Below, in pieces: positions 1 through 8,819 of a DNA stretch of 64,000 nt. The translations under genes were made by a program, and so were the position numbers. Every line of letters begins with the position of its first letter. Positions within the stretch are counted from its first letter, which is position 1. The notes under the pieces were generated by a model that saw nothing but the letters and a program-made list of their open reading frames with translations, was not told where the DNA came from and did no database searches. The stretch is from Gammaproteobacteria bacterium (lineage in GTDB: Bacteria > Pseudomonadota > Gammaproteobacteria > Pseudomonadales > Azotimanducaceae), in the NCBI GenBank assembly GCA_026706385.1, contig JAPOYV010000015.1, positions 1 to 64,000 of the forward strand, read 5' to 3'.

Positions 1-31
1 CGATCATCACCGAATGGTGCGCCGGACATCC

Positions 32-90
32 GCTTCACCCTCACTTCGCGTTGGAATCGGCTCTGTGCTTCACCCTCACCTCGCGTTGGA
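32..90. repeat. Imperfect 24-bp direct repeat upstream of CoA transferase gene
   Basis: Two copies of a 24-bp unit at 32-55 and 67-90 differ at one base and are separated by 11 bp. They lie in the non-coding stretch before the CoA transferase start at 176. No function is evident; they could be operator half-sites or residue of a coding repeat from a gene lying left of the window. The rest of 1-175 shows no clear promoter. Confidence 0.6.
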
Positions 91-175
91 CAGTACGCCC
101 TCTTGCGCACGGCGGAACCCGCATTACACTGCCAGCCTTTCCTCGCGAACAAAAAAGGGACCTTGCTCGTTCGCC

Positions 176-1336
176 ATGGACTTCCCCCTCGCCGGCCTGA
201 AGGTACTCGACCTTTCGCGCGTCCTCGCGGGGCCCTTCGCGGGGCGCATGCTCGCGGACCTCGGCGCGGACGTCGTCAAGGTCGAACCGCCGGACGGCGA
301 CCTGACGCGCCTCTGGGGTGCGACGCCCGGCGGCGTCCCCGGGTACTTCCACCAGCAGAACGCCGGCAAGCGAGACATCTGCGTGGACCTTACCAAGCCG
401 GCCGGTGTCGAAGTGGTCAAGCGCCTGGCGAAGAAGGCGGATGTGGTGATCGAGAACTTCCGGCCCGGCGTACTGCGCCGGCTCGGCCTTGACTACGAGG
501 TGTTGAAGGACCTGCGCGAGGATATCGTGCTGCTGTCCATATCGGGTTTCGGCCAACAAGGGCCTGAGTCGCGCCGGAGCGCGTACGCGGCGGCCATCCA
601 CGCCGAGTCGGGGCTGGTCAAGCGCCAAGCGAGGGAAGGCCGACCGCCCGCCGACATTCAGATGTCGGTGGCGGACACCAACGCGGCGCTGCACGGCTTG
701 GTGGCCGCGTTGTCGGCGTTGTTGATGCGCGACCGGACCGGCGTGGGTCAGCACATCGACATTGCCATGCTCGACACGATGCTCGTCACCGACGACCAGT
801 TGCACTACGACCTTGAGGACTCGAGGGATACGGCCCCGCAGCTTTCCGAGATCTGGCCGACAGGTGCGGGGGCGGTGCTGATCGCCGGCGATTTCCGCCA
901 CGTCTGGCGACAGCTCGCGACGCGTATGGGCGTTGCCGACCCAACGCCGCCGGGGGCTCCGCTTGCGGATAAGATTCGCTTGCGGCGCTCGGCTGCCGCG
1001 GCGTTTTTCGCGAATCTGGCGAGCAAGGACGAGGTGCGCGAGGCGATGGAAAGCATGAATCTCGCCTGGGGCGATGTGCGCTCGTCCGCTGACGTGCGCG
1101 AGTCACCCACCGTTCGCTATCGCGGGTCCATTGCGGATGTTGACGACCGGGCTGGTGGCACGCGCCCCATCACCCAGTCCCCCTACCGCTTCTCCAACGC
1201 GATGTCCGGTGTGCGCGGGGTTGCGCCCCACCGCGGCGAGCATAACGCGGCGGTATTGACCGACTGGCTCGGCTGCAGCGACGCCGACATCGCATGCTGG
1301 AGAAACGACGGCGTGCTGTTGGAGAACTCGCCGTGA
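176..1336 (+). CDS. CaiB/BaiF (family III) CoA transferase
   Basis: This enzyme is predicted to move CoA between acyl-CoA thioesters and free acids in the cytoplasm. The 386-residue length fits family III. The N-terminal motif LAGPFAGRMLADLGADVVKV is the hallmark CoA-binding start of the family. The conserved catalytic Asp is read as D167 in VADTNAALHG, followed by the TGxGQxIDIAMLD segment. I chose the ATG at 176 because the preceding 54 in-frame codons do not resemble the family and the family motif starts about 14 residues after this Met. The stop overlaps the GTG start of the Hsp70-like gene by 4 nt, so the two are probably co-translated. The substrate acid cannot be told from sequence. 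Confidence 0.9.
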   Translation: MDFPLAGLKVLDLSRVLAGPFAGRMLADLGADVVKVEPPDGDLTRLWGATPGGVPGYFHQQNAGKRDICVDLTKPAGVEVVKRLAKKADVVIENFRPGVLRRLGLDYEVLKDLREDIVLLSISGFGQQGPESRRSAYAAAIHAESGLVKRQAREGRPPADIQMSVADTNAALHGLVAALSALLMRDRTGVGQHIDIAMLDTMLVTDDQLHYDLEDSRDTAPQLSEIWPTGAGAVLIAGDFRHVWRQLATRMGVADPTPPGAPLADKIRLRRSAAAAFFANLASKDEVREAMESMNLAWGDVRSSADVRESPTVRYRGSIADVDDRAGGTRPITQSPYRFSNAMSGVRGVAPHRGEHNAAVLTDWLGCSDADIACWRNDGVLLENSP

Positions 1337-2763
1337 GGCGCTTGGGCGTCGGGATCGACTTCGGCACCACGAATTCCGCGGCGGCGGTGTTCGATGGCGA
1401 GCAGGTGACCCTTGTGCCGTTGGAAGCGGGTGCCGTGGGCTCGCAGGCCTCGGAGCATGACGGTGAGATCATGCCCTCCGCCACCTACATCGACCGCGGC
1501 CTGCAAACGTGTACCGGCCGGGAGGCCATCCGCCGCTACATCGATGACAATACCGGCCGCAAGGTCGAACTCGTGCCCGAGGTGATCGGCAAGGCGAGCC
1601 TCGCCGTCGGCCACGCGGGCGCCGATTCGCGCACGCCGGGCGAGACCCTGACCGTCGACGTGTATGGCGACGCGATGACCGACATCGGCCTTCAAGGGCG
1701 GTTGTTCCGCGGCGTCAAACGCCTGCTCGGCAAGAACGACGTGCGCCGGCTGATGGTCTTCGATCACCCATTTCGCCCCGTGGCACTTATCACGCCGATC
1801 CTGCTGCGCATCCAGAAAACGCTGGCTGCGGGTCGCGCTGGTGCGTCTCCCGAGGCCTGCGTCGGTCATCCGGTGAACTTCGAGGGTCGCGATCCGTTGC
1901 GCAACCAGCTTGCCCTGTCGCGGCTTGGCGAGGCGTACCGGTACGCGGGGGTCAAGCAGCCGCGCTTCTATCCCGAACCCATCGCCGCGGCCGTGAGCTT
2001 CCTGCACGGCAACGCGGTGGCGACCGGCGAGCACCTGCTGACCGTGGATTTCGGGGGCGGCACGTTGGACTTCTGCGTACTGGAGCGAACGCACAGTGGC
2101 GGTTTCCGCGTCGTTGCCACCCATGGGATCGCCTTGGGCGGAGATCACATCGACCAGCGGCTGTTCCGGGAGCTCTTGTTCCCGCTGCTCGGCAAGGGCG
2201 AGCGCTGGCGACGGCGCGGCGAGTACGACGACATCGACACGGCGTTCCCGTTCGAGGACTACGAGGATCTGCTGGTGAACTGGGCGGTGACCTACATGCT
2301 CAATCAGAACCGCTATACCGCCGCGGTCCAGGACTGCATCGCGCACGGCGGCGCGGCGCGCTTCAAGTTCCGCCGGCTGCGCGAACTGATTCAGCAGAAC
2401 TTGGGCTATGTCGTGTTCCAGGCGATCAAGGAGTTCAAGGCGCGACTGTCCGCGCAGGACAAGGCCGTCCTCGACATCCCGGAGATCGATGTCGAAGTCT
2501 CGCTGACGCGGAGCGGTTTCGAGACGTTGATCGCCGATCTCCTCGGCCAGGTCGAGGAGGCGGTCGACCGGACCCTTGCGCTGTCCGGACTGCCGCGAGA
2601 CGCGATCGACGTGGTCCTGCGCACGGGCGGTTCGTCGCTGATCCCGGCCGTGCACGCGATCCTCGACCAGCGCTTTCCGAACCGGGTCGTGGACCACGAT
2701 CCGTTCACCAGCGTTGCCATGGGATTGGCGATCGCGGACTACCACGGCTTGCCGGCGAGTTGA
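1333..2763 (+). CDS. Hsp70-family protein, YegD-like
   Basis: This is a short Hsp70/actin-fold ATPase of 476 residues resembling E. coli YegD. The phosphate-1 motif GIDFGTTNS is at residues 7-15, phosphate-2 VDFGGGTLDF near 238-247, and the adenosine motif TGGSSLIP near 430. The C-terminal peptide-binding domain and lid of DnaK are absent, as in YegD, so it is unlikely to be a general chaperone. I chose the GTG at 1333, which overlaps the upstream TGA; an ATG at 1294 is possible but lies deep inside the CoA transferase gene. Its client or partner is unknown. Confidence 0.85.
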   Translation: MRRLGVGIDFGTTNSAAAVFDGEQVTLVPLEAGAVGSQASEHDGEIMPSATYIDRGLQTCTGREAIRRYIDDNTGRKVELVPEVIGKASLAVGHAGADSRTPGETLTVDVYGDAMTDIGLQGRLFRGVKRLLGKNDVRRLMVFDHPFRPVALITPILLRIQKTLAAGRAGASPEACVGHPVNFEGRDPLRNQLALSRLGEAYRYAGVKQPRFYPEPIAAAVSFLHGNAVATGEHLLTVDFGGGTLDFCVLERTHSGGFRVVATHGIALGGDHIDQRLFRELLFPLLGKGERWRRRGEYDDIDTAFPFEDYEDLLVNWAVTYMLNQNRYTAAVQDCIAHGGAARFKFRRLRELIQQNLGYVVFQAIKEFKARLSAQDKAVLDIPEIDVEVSLTRSGFETLIADLLGQVEEAVDRTLALSGLPRDAIDVVLRTGGSSLIPAVHAILDQRFPNRVVDHDPFTSVAMGLAIADYHGLPAS

Positions 2764-2771
2764 GTCGGACC

Positions 2772-3242
2772 ATGGCCGTCGACTTCGAAGCCGTCCTCGG
2801 GCGTTTCACCGCCGCCGTCGAGGCTGGCGACGGGCAGGCCCTGGCGTCCCTGTTCACGCCCGACGGCGTCTACGAGGACCGCTTCTACGGCGCCAAGGCG
2901 GGTCGCGCGGCGATCGCGGAGATGCTCGAACGCGAGTTCTGGGGCCATGCGCATGGATTCCGCTGGCGCATGTACGAACCCGTCTGCGACGGCACGTTCG
3001 GCTACGCCCGTTACCTGTTCAGCTACTCATCGACGCTTGCCGGGGTGGAAGGGCGTACCGTCGTCTTCGACGGCTTCAGCCAATTCCGCTTCGACCCGGC
3101 GCGCGACGATGCCTTGATCGTGCGGTACCGGGAGCAGTTCAACACCGGCATGGCCATGGCGCAGCTCGATTTCGCACCCACCCGGATCGCCAAGCACCTA
3201 GCGAGGATCGCCCAGCAGTTGCGCATCGACTCCGGGTTCTGA
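2772..3242 (+). CDS. SnoaL/NTF2-like protein
   Basis: A 156-residue protein with the pattern of the NTF2-like (SnoaL) cone fold: an N-terminal helix (residues about 5-20) followed by an L-F-x-P-D-G-x-Y turn and alternating strands with many Tyr and Phe residues. Such proteins act as small isomerases, hydratases or ligand carriers. No catalytic set can be assigned. The start could instead be the TTG at 2760, which overlaps the Hsp70-like stop; I prefer the ATG. Close spacing places it in the CoA transferase/Hsp70 operon. Confidence 0.75.
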   Translation: MAVDFEAVLGRFTAAVEAGDGQALASLFTPDGVYEDRFYGAKAGRAAIAEMLEREFWGHAHGFRWRMYEPVCDGTFGYARYLFSYSSTLAGVEGRTVVFDGFSQFRFDPARDDALIVRYREQFNTGMAMAQLDFAPTRIAKHLARIAQQLRIDSGF

Positions 3243-3273
3243 AGCCGCGCGAGCGCGGGACCGTTGGTCGGTC

Positions 3274-3885
3274 CTATTCGGGCAGGCGCTGGTAGGCCGG
3301 ATCCAGGGTCTCGAAGAAGGTCTGTACCATCCGGTAGGTCATCCCCCACACGAAGTGGCCGCCAGCCAACCGGAAGCCGCTGAACGCGTCGGGACCGTCG
3401 CTTGGCGCGCCGTTGTCGAACGGCGGCGTGGACCGGGCGGCGTTGTGGCCGTGGTACATCGGTTCCAGCGGCGTCCACACCGCCTCCGCCACTTCATGGT
3501 TCAACGCGAACGCGGGATCGCCGTCGATCTCGAACACGAACGGCGCCACCAGCATGCGGCGCCGCACGCTCATGGGCGTTTGCCAAGGCAGTTCCCCGAG
3601 CACGGGCGCCGCCGAGATGTCGAGGCCGATCTCCTCGGCGGTCTCGCGGACTGCGGCGGCCTTCAGATCCTTGTCGTCGGGGTCACGGTGGCCACCGGGA
3701 AAGGCCATGTGTCCGGACCACGGATCGCCGGCCTTCTCGGCACGCTTGATGAACAGGGCCTCGGTCGTGCCGTTGACCGCCCGCAGGACGACGGCGACCG
3801 CGGCTTGCCGGGTATCGTCGCTGAACTCGGGTCGGTCGGGTGGCCTTGCCGCCAGGCGGCGGCGGATCGAAGCGAGATCGAGCAT
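3274..3885 (-). CDS. NUDIX hydrolase, CoA pyrophosphatase (NudL) type
   Basis: A 203-residue NUDIX protein predicted to cleave CoA or related nucleoside diphosphates, releasing 3',5'-ADP and phosphopantetheine. The NUDIX helix core REtAEEIGL is present, preceded by FPGGHRDPDD, the NudL/CoAse form in which acidic Asp residues replace the early Glu of the canonical box. The start ATG at 3885 precedes LDLASIRRRLA, a typical N-terminus for this family; longer in-frame extensions would run into the oppositely oriented thioesterase gene. It converges with the upstream SnoaL-like gene. Confidence 0.85.
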   Translation of the reverse strand: MLDLASIRRRLAARPPDRPEFSDDTRQAAVAVVLRAVNGTTEALFIKRAEKAGDPWSGHMAFPGGHRDPDDKDLKAAAVRETAEEIGLDISAAPVLGELPWQTPMSVRRRMLVAPFVFEIDGDPAFALNHEVAEAVWTPLEPMYHGHNAARSTPPFDNGAPSDGPDAFSGFRLAGGHFVWGMTYRMVQTFFETLDPAYQRLPE

Positions 3886-3933
3886 GGCGCCATGATACCT
3901 TGACGGCGTTGACACTGCCGGTAAGGGAACTTC

Positions 3934-4335
3934 GTGAGCCGTTTGGATTCGAGCGCGAACCGCTGCTTCGTCTGCGGCCCGAGCAACCCCATCGGGCTGC
4001 AGGTTCGCTTCCGCTTGGATGGCGAAGTGTGCCGCGCGGAGTTCACGCCCGCCGAAATCCACGCCGGCTACGACGGCGTCACCCACGGTGGCATCCTCTT
4101 CAGCCTCCTCGACGACGTCATGGCCAACATCATCTTCCTGCGCGGCGAGCGCTGCTTCACGGCCAAGGCCGAAGTCCGCTACAGGCAACCGCTCCCGGTG
4201 GGTACGGCGGTGCGACTCGAGGGTCGGCAGCAGCGGCGCAAGGGACGCTTGGCGCTGCTCGAGGGCAAGGTGATCCGCACGGATACGGACGAAGTCGTGG
4301 CTGAGGCTTCGGGCCGCTTCATGGTGGAGTCCTGA
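3934..4335 (+). CDS. PaaI-like hotdog-fold thioesterase
   Basis: A 133-residue hotdog protein. The motif HAGYDGVTHGGILFSLLDD carries the HGG turn and following Asp of PaaI/4HBT thioesterases, which hydrolyse acyl- or aryl-CoA. Two N-terminal cysteines (CFVCGPSNP) are typical of one sub-branch that begins C-F-x-C-G. The start is GTG at 3934 with a GGGAA element just upstream. It diverges from the NUDIX gene across about 48 bp, so a shared bidirectional promoter is likely. Confidence 0.85.
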   Translation: MSRLDSSANRCFVCGPSNPIGLQVRFRLDGEVCRAEFTPAEIHAGYDGVTHGGILFSLLDDVMANIIFLRGERCFTAKAEVRYRQPLPVGTAVRLEGRQQRRKGRLALLEGKVIRTDTDEVVAEASGRFMVES

Positions 4336-4341
4336 TCAGAG

Positions 4342-5511
4342 TTACGGGTTTCCCGCTTCAAGCTCCTTGCGCAGGGCCGGATCGATCGCCGGATAGGTGT
4401 GCGGGTTCCACTTGGACTTGATGCCGAGGTCCCTGCCGTCGCGCTGCCAATTGTCCTCGCCCGCACGGGTCTGCACGAGACCCCATGACAGCAGCGAGTC
4501 GGCATTGTCACGGATGGCTTCTTCGGCGCTCTTGGGTGTGTGCCCAAGCTGGGAGACCACTTTCTCCAGTGTTGCGATCGGACCACGACGGGTCGGGCCG
4601 TCACGGTAATTGCCGCCGATCCCGATACCGGGATAGAGACGGCGCAGGATCGCCTGCACGGCTTCCTGGGGCATGATGCCGGATTCGTCGGTGGCGACCA
4701 GGTTGTAGCGGTCGCCGTTGGCATTGTCCGGGCACTCGATGATCAGGCGCTCGGCCGCCGCGACATCGCGCACGTCGACGATGTTCCAGAACATGCGCGG
4801 GTGGCCGTAGCCTTCGAGCATGTCGCCGATGCGCGTCTGCCACGCCCACGGGCGTTGGTGCGTCGCTGACAGCAACGGTCCGATGACGTGACACGGGCAG
4901 ACGCCGAACGCCTCGAAACCGTGGGCGGCGGCCTCGGCGTAGACGTAGCGTTCGGTCTCCACCTTGGTCATGGCGTAGGCGACTTCCCGGTTGCGCGCTA
5001 CGGTGTCCATGTCCCACGCCGACCCCTCGCGACGCTGGTCCTTGTTCATGTCCGCCCACGAGTCTTCCGTGTAGACATGGCCCTCGGGCGCGGGGTGGCC
5101 GACCGCCGCGAACGAACTGGTGTACACGAGGCGTCGGACGGTGCCCGCTTTCTTGAGCGAGTCGAGTAGCAGCCGCGTGGCCGTCAGCCCGCCGTCGTAG
5201 ACCTTCTGTGGCGTCGAGCCCGCAAGGTTCCCCATCTCGGCGGCGGCATGGAAGACGCCGACGCAGTCGTTGAACGCCTCGTCGTAGGCGCCGGGCACCG
5301 TGAGATCGCAGGTATGCAGGGTCACCGAGCCGGGGCCGATGGCATTCATCGCGCTGAGGTGTGCCGTATTGGCGAGATTCGCGGCGTCGCGCACGCAGGC
5401 CCGGACGGTGTAGCCGTGCTCGATCAGGTCTTTGACGATGTGCGAGCCGATGTAGCCGGCGCTGCCGGTGACCGCGACGGGGCCGTCGTGCGGCCCAATG
5501 GGATTGGCCAT
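4342..5511 (-). CDS. NAD-dependent epimerase/dehydratase (extended SDR)
   Basis: A 389-residue extended short-chain dehydrogenase. The N-terminal Rossmann motif TGSAGYIGSHIVKDLIEHG (about residues 15-33) binds NAD(P). The catalytic YxxxK is YAMTK within VAYAMTKVETERYVY, preceded by a YTSSFAAVG Ser strand. The overall plan resembles dihydroflavonol-4-reductase-like reductases acting on carbonyl or sugar substrates. I chose ATG 5511; a TTG at 5532 would add seven residues. It is followed on the same strand, upstream in transcription, by a sulfotransferase and another SDR, suggesting a small modification operon. The substrate is unknown. Confidence 0.85.
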   Translation of the reverse strand: MANPIGPHDGPVAVTGSAGYIGSHIVKDLIEHGYTVRACVRDAANLANTAHLSAMNAIGPGSVTLHTCDLTVPGAYDEAFNDCVGVFHAAAEMGNLAGSTPQKVYDGGLTATRLLLDSLKKAGTVRRLVYTSSFAAVGHPAPEGHVYTEDSWADMNKDQRREGSAWDMDTVARNREVAYAMTKVETERYVYAEAAAHGFEAFGVCPCHVIGPLLSATHQRPWAWQTRIGDMLEGYGHPRMFWNIVDVRDVAAAERLIIECPDNANGDRYNLVATDESGIMPQEAVQAILRRLYPGIGIGGNYRDGPTRRGPIATLEKVVSQLGHTPKSAEEAIRDNADSLLSWGLVQTRAGEDNWQRDGRDLGIKSKWNPHTYPAIDPALRKELEAGNP

Positions 5512-5587
5512 GAGGTTTCGAGCCTTGAGCAATTCGGAGACGTTCAGTTTGAGCGAACCGCGGCGGGAATCAACCGGGCCTCGGGCT

Positions 5588-6223
5588 TCAGCGAGGGTCC
5601 GCCCGCTTACGCCACCGTTCGAAGAACTCTTCCGTCGTGTTGACCCTGGGATACGGTTCGTCGGGCACCGGGACGCCCAACGCGGCGCACAACGGCGCCC
5701 AGCCGTCCCGGGCGTCGAACTCGATCAGCCGGGACTTGGGGACGGTCGCGCGCACCTTGGCGACATTGGCCTCGTAAACGGCGATCGCTGCCTCGCAGTC
5801 GCTCAAGTCGCCGCCGAAGGTGCCGTCGACGATGATCTCCTTGGCCATGAGCAGACGCTCCTGGAGCGTCGCGTTGCCGGATGCCAACCCCTCGCGCATG
5901 CTTCGGAAGATCGTATCCGTTGCACTCTTGAACCAGCTCGCGCCATCGCGCAGCGAAAGCAGCACGAAGGCGTCTGGATAGTGGTCCATGAGCCGCGGCC
6001 AGAAGGCGGCTGTCGGCCAGTCGACGGCGGCGGCATAGCCGGCGAAGACCTCGGCCCAGGGATCCTCGCCGCGCCATGCGCGGCGCCATAGGTCGACGTG
6101 TTCGGGATGTGCCGCGACTTCGGCCATGTGATAGCAGGGACCGAAACCCAGCCGCTCCAAGGCATGTTTCAGCGACAGCGTGCCCGTGCGGCCGAAACCG
6201 GCCCCGATGACCTTCAAAGTCAT
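5588..6223 (-). CDS. Sulfotransferase family protein
   Basis: A 211-residue protein starting MTLKVIGAGFGRTGTLSLKHAL, where GRTGTLSL is the P-loop-like 5'-phosphosulfate-binding loop of the PAPS sulfotransferase_4 type (eukaryote-like, found in many marine bacteria). A central W-W-RL-hydrophobic region (DWPTAAFWPRL) and a later R-x-R-segment fit the 3'-phosphate site. It would transfer sulfate from PAPS to a small hydroxylated acceptor in the cytoplasm. It lies between two SDR genes on the same strand. Confidence 0.82.
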   Translation of the reverse strand: MTLKVIGAGFGRTGTLSLKHALERLGFGPCYHMAEVAAHPEHVDLWRRAWRGEDPWAEVFAGYAAAVDWPTAAFWPRLMDHYPDAFVLLSLRDGASWFKSATDTIFRSMREGLASGNATLQERLLMAKEIIVDGTFGGDLSDCEAAIAVYEANVAKVRATVPKSRLIEFDARDGWAPLCAALGVPVPDEPYPRVNTTEEFFERWRKRADPR

Positions 6224-6245
6224 TTGCGCCCGAGCCCCGAGGACC

Positions 6246-7109
6246 TTAGAGGTTCCGCTCGGTGCGGTATGTCCGCCAGTATTCGAACGCGTCGACCATC
6301 TCCGCCTTGCGGGCGTCCGTCATCGGCTCGATCTCCGGATGCGTGAAGATGTAGAACTCGTCGTCACGGATGGCGTGCAGCACCATGTCGCCGACGATGG
6401 CGGGGTCGAGGGCGCTGGCGCGTAGCTCGTCGAGGCGGGCCGCGCGCTGCTCAGGCGGCACGTCGGAGAGCAGCGCCTCGGCGGCGTCGTCGCCTGCGTA
6501 CTCTTCGGGGCGGTTGCGGCTGGCGTCGAAGATGTTGGTGTTGACGATCCCGGGGCACAGCACGGAGACGCCGATGTCGTGGGCCAGCAGGTCGGCGCGC
6601 ATCGTCTCCGAGATGCCGACCACGGCGTATTTCGTCGCCGTGTAGACGGACATTCCGGGAAGGGCGACGTGCCCCGCCATCGAGGCGGTGTTGACGAAAT
6701 GCCCGCCCTCGCCATGGGACTTAATCCGGTCGACGAACGTCACGATGCCGTTGACGACGCCGTCGTAGTTGACGCTCGTCAGCCAGTCCCAGTCCTTGTA
6801 GGTCATCTTGTCGATCGCACCGCTCAACGCGACGCCGGCGTTGTTGCACACGACGTGGACATTGCCGAAGCGTTCTTGCGCCGCGTCGGCTGCGGCGACG
6901 AATCCCTCGCGGTCGGTGACGTCGAGCGCCACGGTCAGGAATTGCGCGTTGCTGGCCTCGAACTCTCGCGTGACGGCATCCAGGGCGGTCTGTTCGATGT
7001 CGGCGATCACCACCTTCATGCCGGCCGCGGCGAAAGAGCGCGCCATGGCCAGCCCCATGCCGCTCGCGCCTCCCGTGATGAATGCCGTCTTGCCCGTTAC
7101 GTCGCGCAT
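6246..7109 (-). CDS. SDR-family oxidoreductase (classical)
   Basis: A 287-residue classical short-chain dehydrogenase. TGGASGMGLA (about residues 11-20) is the TGxxxGxG cofactor loop, an Asp near the end of the second strand (IADIE) suggests NAD(H) preference, NNAGVA is the stabilising motif and SVYTATKYAV holds the YxxxK catalytic pair. The start ATG at 7109 gives MRDVTGKTAFITGG, standard for the family; 15 more codons upstream lack similarity. A 3-oxoacyl reductase or alcohol dehydrogenase role is likely. Confidence 0.87.
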   Translation of the reverse strand: MRDVTGKTAFITGGASGMGLAMARSFAAAGMKVVIADIEQTALDAVTREFEASNAQFLTVALDVTDREGFVAAADAAQERFGNVHVVCNNAGVALSGAIDKMTYKDWDWLTSVNYDGVVNGIVTFVDRIKSHGEGGHFVNTASMAGHVALPGMSVYTATKYAVVGISETMRADLLAHDIGVSVLCPGIVNTNIFDASRNRPEEYAGDDAAEALLSDVPPEQRAARLDELRASALDPAIVGDMVLHAIRDDEFYIFTHPEIEPMTDARKAEMVDAFEYWRTYRTERNL

Positions 7110-7163
7110 CGTCTCCCCATCGCTTCTTGCGGGTTGCGGGCCAAAGCCTATCACCGTCGGCTT

Positions 7164-8819
7164 TCAGGGACCCACGACCTCGCTACCCGCGCCTTCCTGG
7201 ATCTGCACCGTGCGACCGCCAACGAAGTCGCCGAACGCCTCGACCGTGCCATCCGGCCACCGAACCCGGACGTCGGTGACGCCCTCGCTGTCAGCTAGGC
7301 CGAAATGTACGCGTGGGTCGTTCGACGAGAGATAGCTCGCCGCCGGCTGTACGTCGCGGTACTGCCGCTTGCCGTCAATTCGCGCGGAGACGGTTGCCAC
7401 GTGAGCGTCTCGTCCGGTACGCGTGAGCACGCGGAAGCGCATCCAGTTGCCGCGTTCCGGCACGCTGTTCATCAGGAGATAGGGCGCTGCGTCGCGGTTG
7501 ATGACGAGCAGGTCCATTCCGCCATCGTTGTCCACGTCGCCGACCGCTAGGCCACGGCTGGTGTCCACGAGCGGCTCGGGCGTGCCGCCCTCACGGGGGT
7601 CGAGATCGAAGATGCCGCCCTCGCCCCCTCGGTAGAGCACGTTTGGTTCGGCGAAATAGTCGCCTGTTTGGCCGGGTACGGGGGCGATAGCACCGTTGGC
7701 CTGGTAGAGGTCCAGGCGTCCGTCGTTGTCGAAGTCGGCAAGTACGACGCCGAAACGCGTGTAGCGGCGGCTGACGACGTTGAGCCCGACCTCCGCGGTG
7801 GCGTCGTCGAACCAGCGTCCGGCGTTGCGATAGAGCGAGTCCGTCTGGCCTTCGAGGTTGACGACGAGGATGTCCATGTCGGCGTCGTCGTCGACGTCCG
7901 CGGCCGCCACGCCCATGCCCGCCTTGGCGGCACCCGAAGCGTCGACGCCACAGCCCCATTCCATGGCCGATTCGGCAAAGCGCAGGTCGCCTTGGTTGAG
8001 CCATAGCTGGTTGACCATCATGTCGTTGGCGACGAAGACGTCGGTCAATCCGTCACTGTTGTAGTCGGCGCCGACAACGCCAAAGCCGTTGCCGAAGGCG
8101 AGATGCAGGCCGGCCCGGCGGCTTACGTCCGTGAACGTGCCGTCACCGTTGTTCCGGAATAGCTGATCGGGGGCGGGCGCGTTGTAGTTCAGGGGTGGGC
8201 AGTAGGTCAGGACGCCGGACATGTAGCATGCCAGTTCCGCCTCGACGCGCCACTGGATGTAGTTGGCGACGAAAAGATCGAGATCGCCGTCCAGGTCAAG
8301 GTCCAGGAATGCCGCCGACGTTCCCCAGGCCGGACTTGCGACCCCGGCGGCCGATGCAACGTTCGTGAAGCCACCGCTGCCGTCGTTGCGCAGCAAGAGG
8401 TTCTCCCCGACATTCGTCACGTAGAGATCAACGTCGCCGTCGTTGTCGTAGTCCCCAGCGGCTACTCCCATGCCGTAGCCGTTCGCGCCTGGCGGCGCCG
8501 CGCCCGCCTGGAACCGCCCATCGCCCATGTTCAAGTAGACGCGATCGGAGACGTCGGAAGGCGACGTGACGCTGCCGCTCTGCACGATGTACGCATCGAG
8601 GTCGCCGTCGCCGTCGAGGTCCGCGAGCGCGCCACCGCTGCCAGTGATCTCGGGGATCAGGAAGCGTCCTGCGAAACCGGAGACGTGGCGGTAGTCGATG
8701 CCACGAGCGCGGGACTCTTCCAGGAACCACGCTTGCGACCCGTCGGTTTGCGTCGGCCCGCACCCGAGAGCCAGCCAAGGCAGTAGGCCGCTCAGGAGCC
8801 TGCGTTCGGTGCCGCTCAA
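7164..8819 (-). CDS. FG-GAP/VCBS-repeat lipoprotein with ASPIC/UnbV C-terminus (CRTAC1-like)
   Basis: A 551-residue predicted lipoprotein. Starting at TTG 8819, which overlaps the TPR gene stop by 4 nt, gives a signal peptide ending in lipobox LALG-C20. Seven or more VCBS/FG-GAP blades with calcium loops follow (DLDGDGDLD, DYDNDGDVD, DLDLDGDLD, DYNSDGLTD, DVDDDADMD, DFDNDGRLD, DVDNDGGMD). The last 90 residues fit the ASPIC/UnbV domain (YLSSNDPRVHFGLA, VRWPDG). Such beta-propellers are extracellular or periplasmic and Ca-stabilised. The translational coupling to a TPR lipoprotein and proximity to a TonB receptor suggest one cell-surface assembly. Its biochemical role is not established. Confidence 0.87.
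   Translation of the reverse strand: MSGTERRLLSGLLPWLALGCGPTQTDGSQAWFLEESRARGIDYRHVSGFAGRFLIPEITGSGGALADLDGDGDLDAYIVQSGSVTSPSDVSDRVYLNMGDGRFQAGAAPPGANGYGMGVAAGDYDNDGDVDLYVTNVGENLLLRNDGSGGFTNVASAAGVASPAWGTSAAFLDLDLDGDLDLFVANYIQWRVEAELACYMSGVLTYCPPLNYNAPAPDQLFRNNGDGTFTDVSRRAGLHLAFGNGFGVVGADYNSDGLTDVFVANDMMVNQLWLNQGDLRFAESAMEWGCGVDASGAAKAGMGVAAADVDDDADMDILVVNLEGQTDSLYRNAGRWFDDATAEVGLNVVSRRYTRFGVVLADFDNDGRLDLYQANGAIAPVPGQTGDYFAEPNVLYRGGEGGIFDLDPREGGTPEPLVDTSRGLAVGDVDNDGGMDLLVINRDAAPYLLMNSVPERGNWMRFRVLTRTGRDAHVATVSARIDGKRQYRDVQPAASYLSSNDPRVHFGLADSEGVTDVRVRWPDGTVEAFGDFVGGRTVQIQEGAGSEVVGP

Noticed and set aside
1183..2745. Long open frame on the minus strand opposite the Hsp70-like gene
   Set aside because: It is an antisense shadow typical of GC-rich DNA; the plus-strand frame has all Hsp70 motifs and this one matches nothing.
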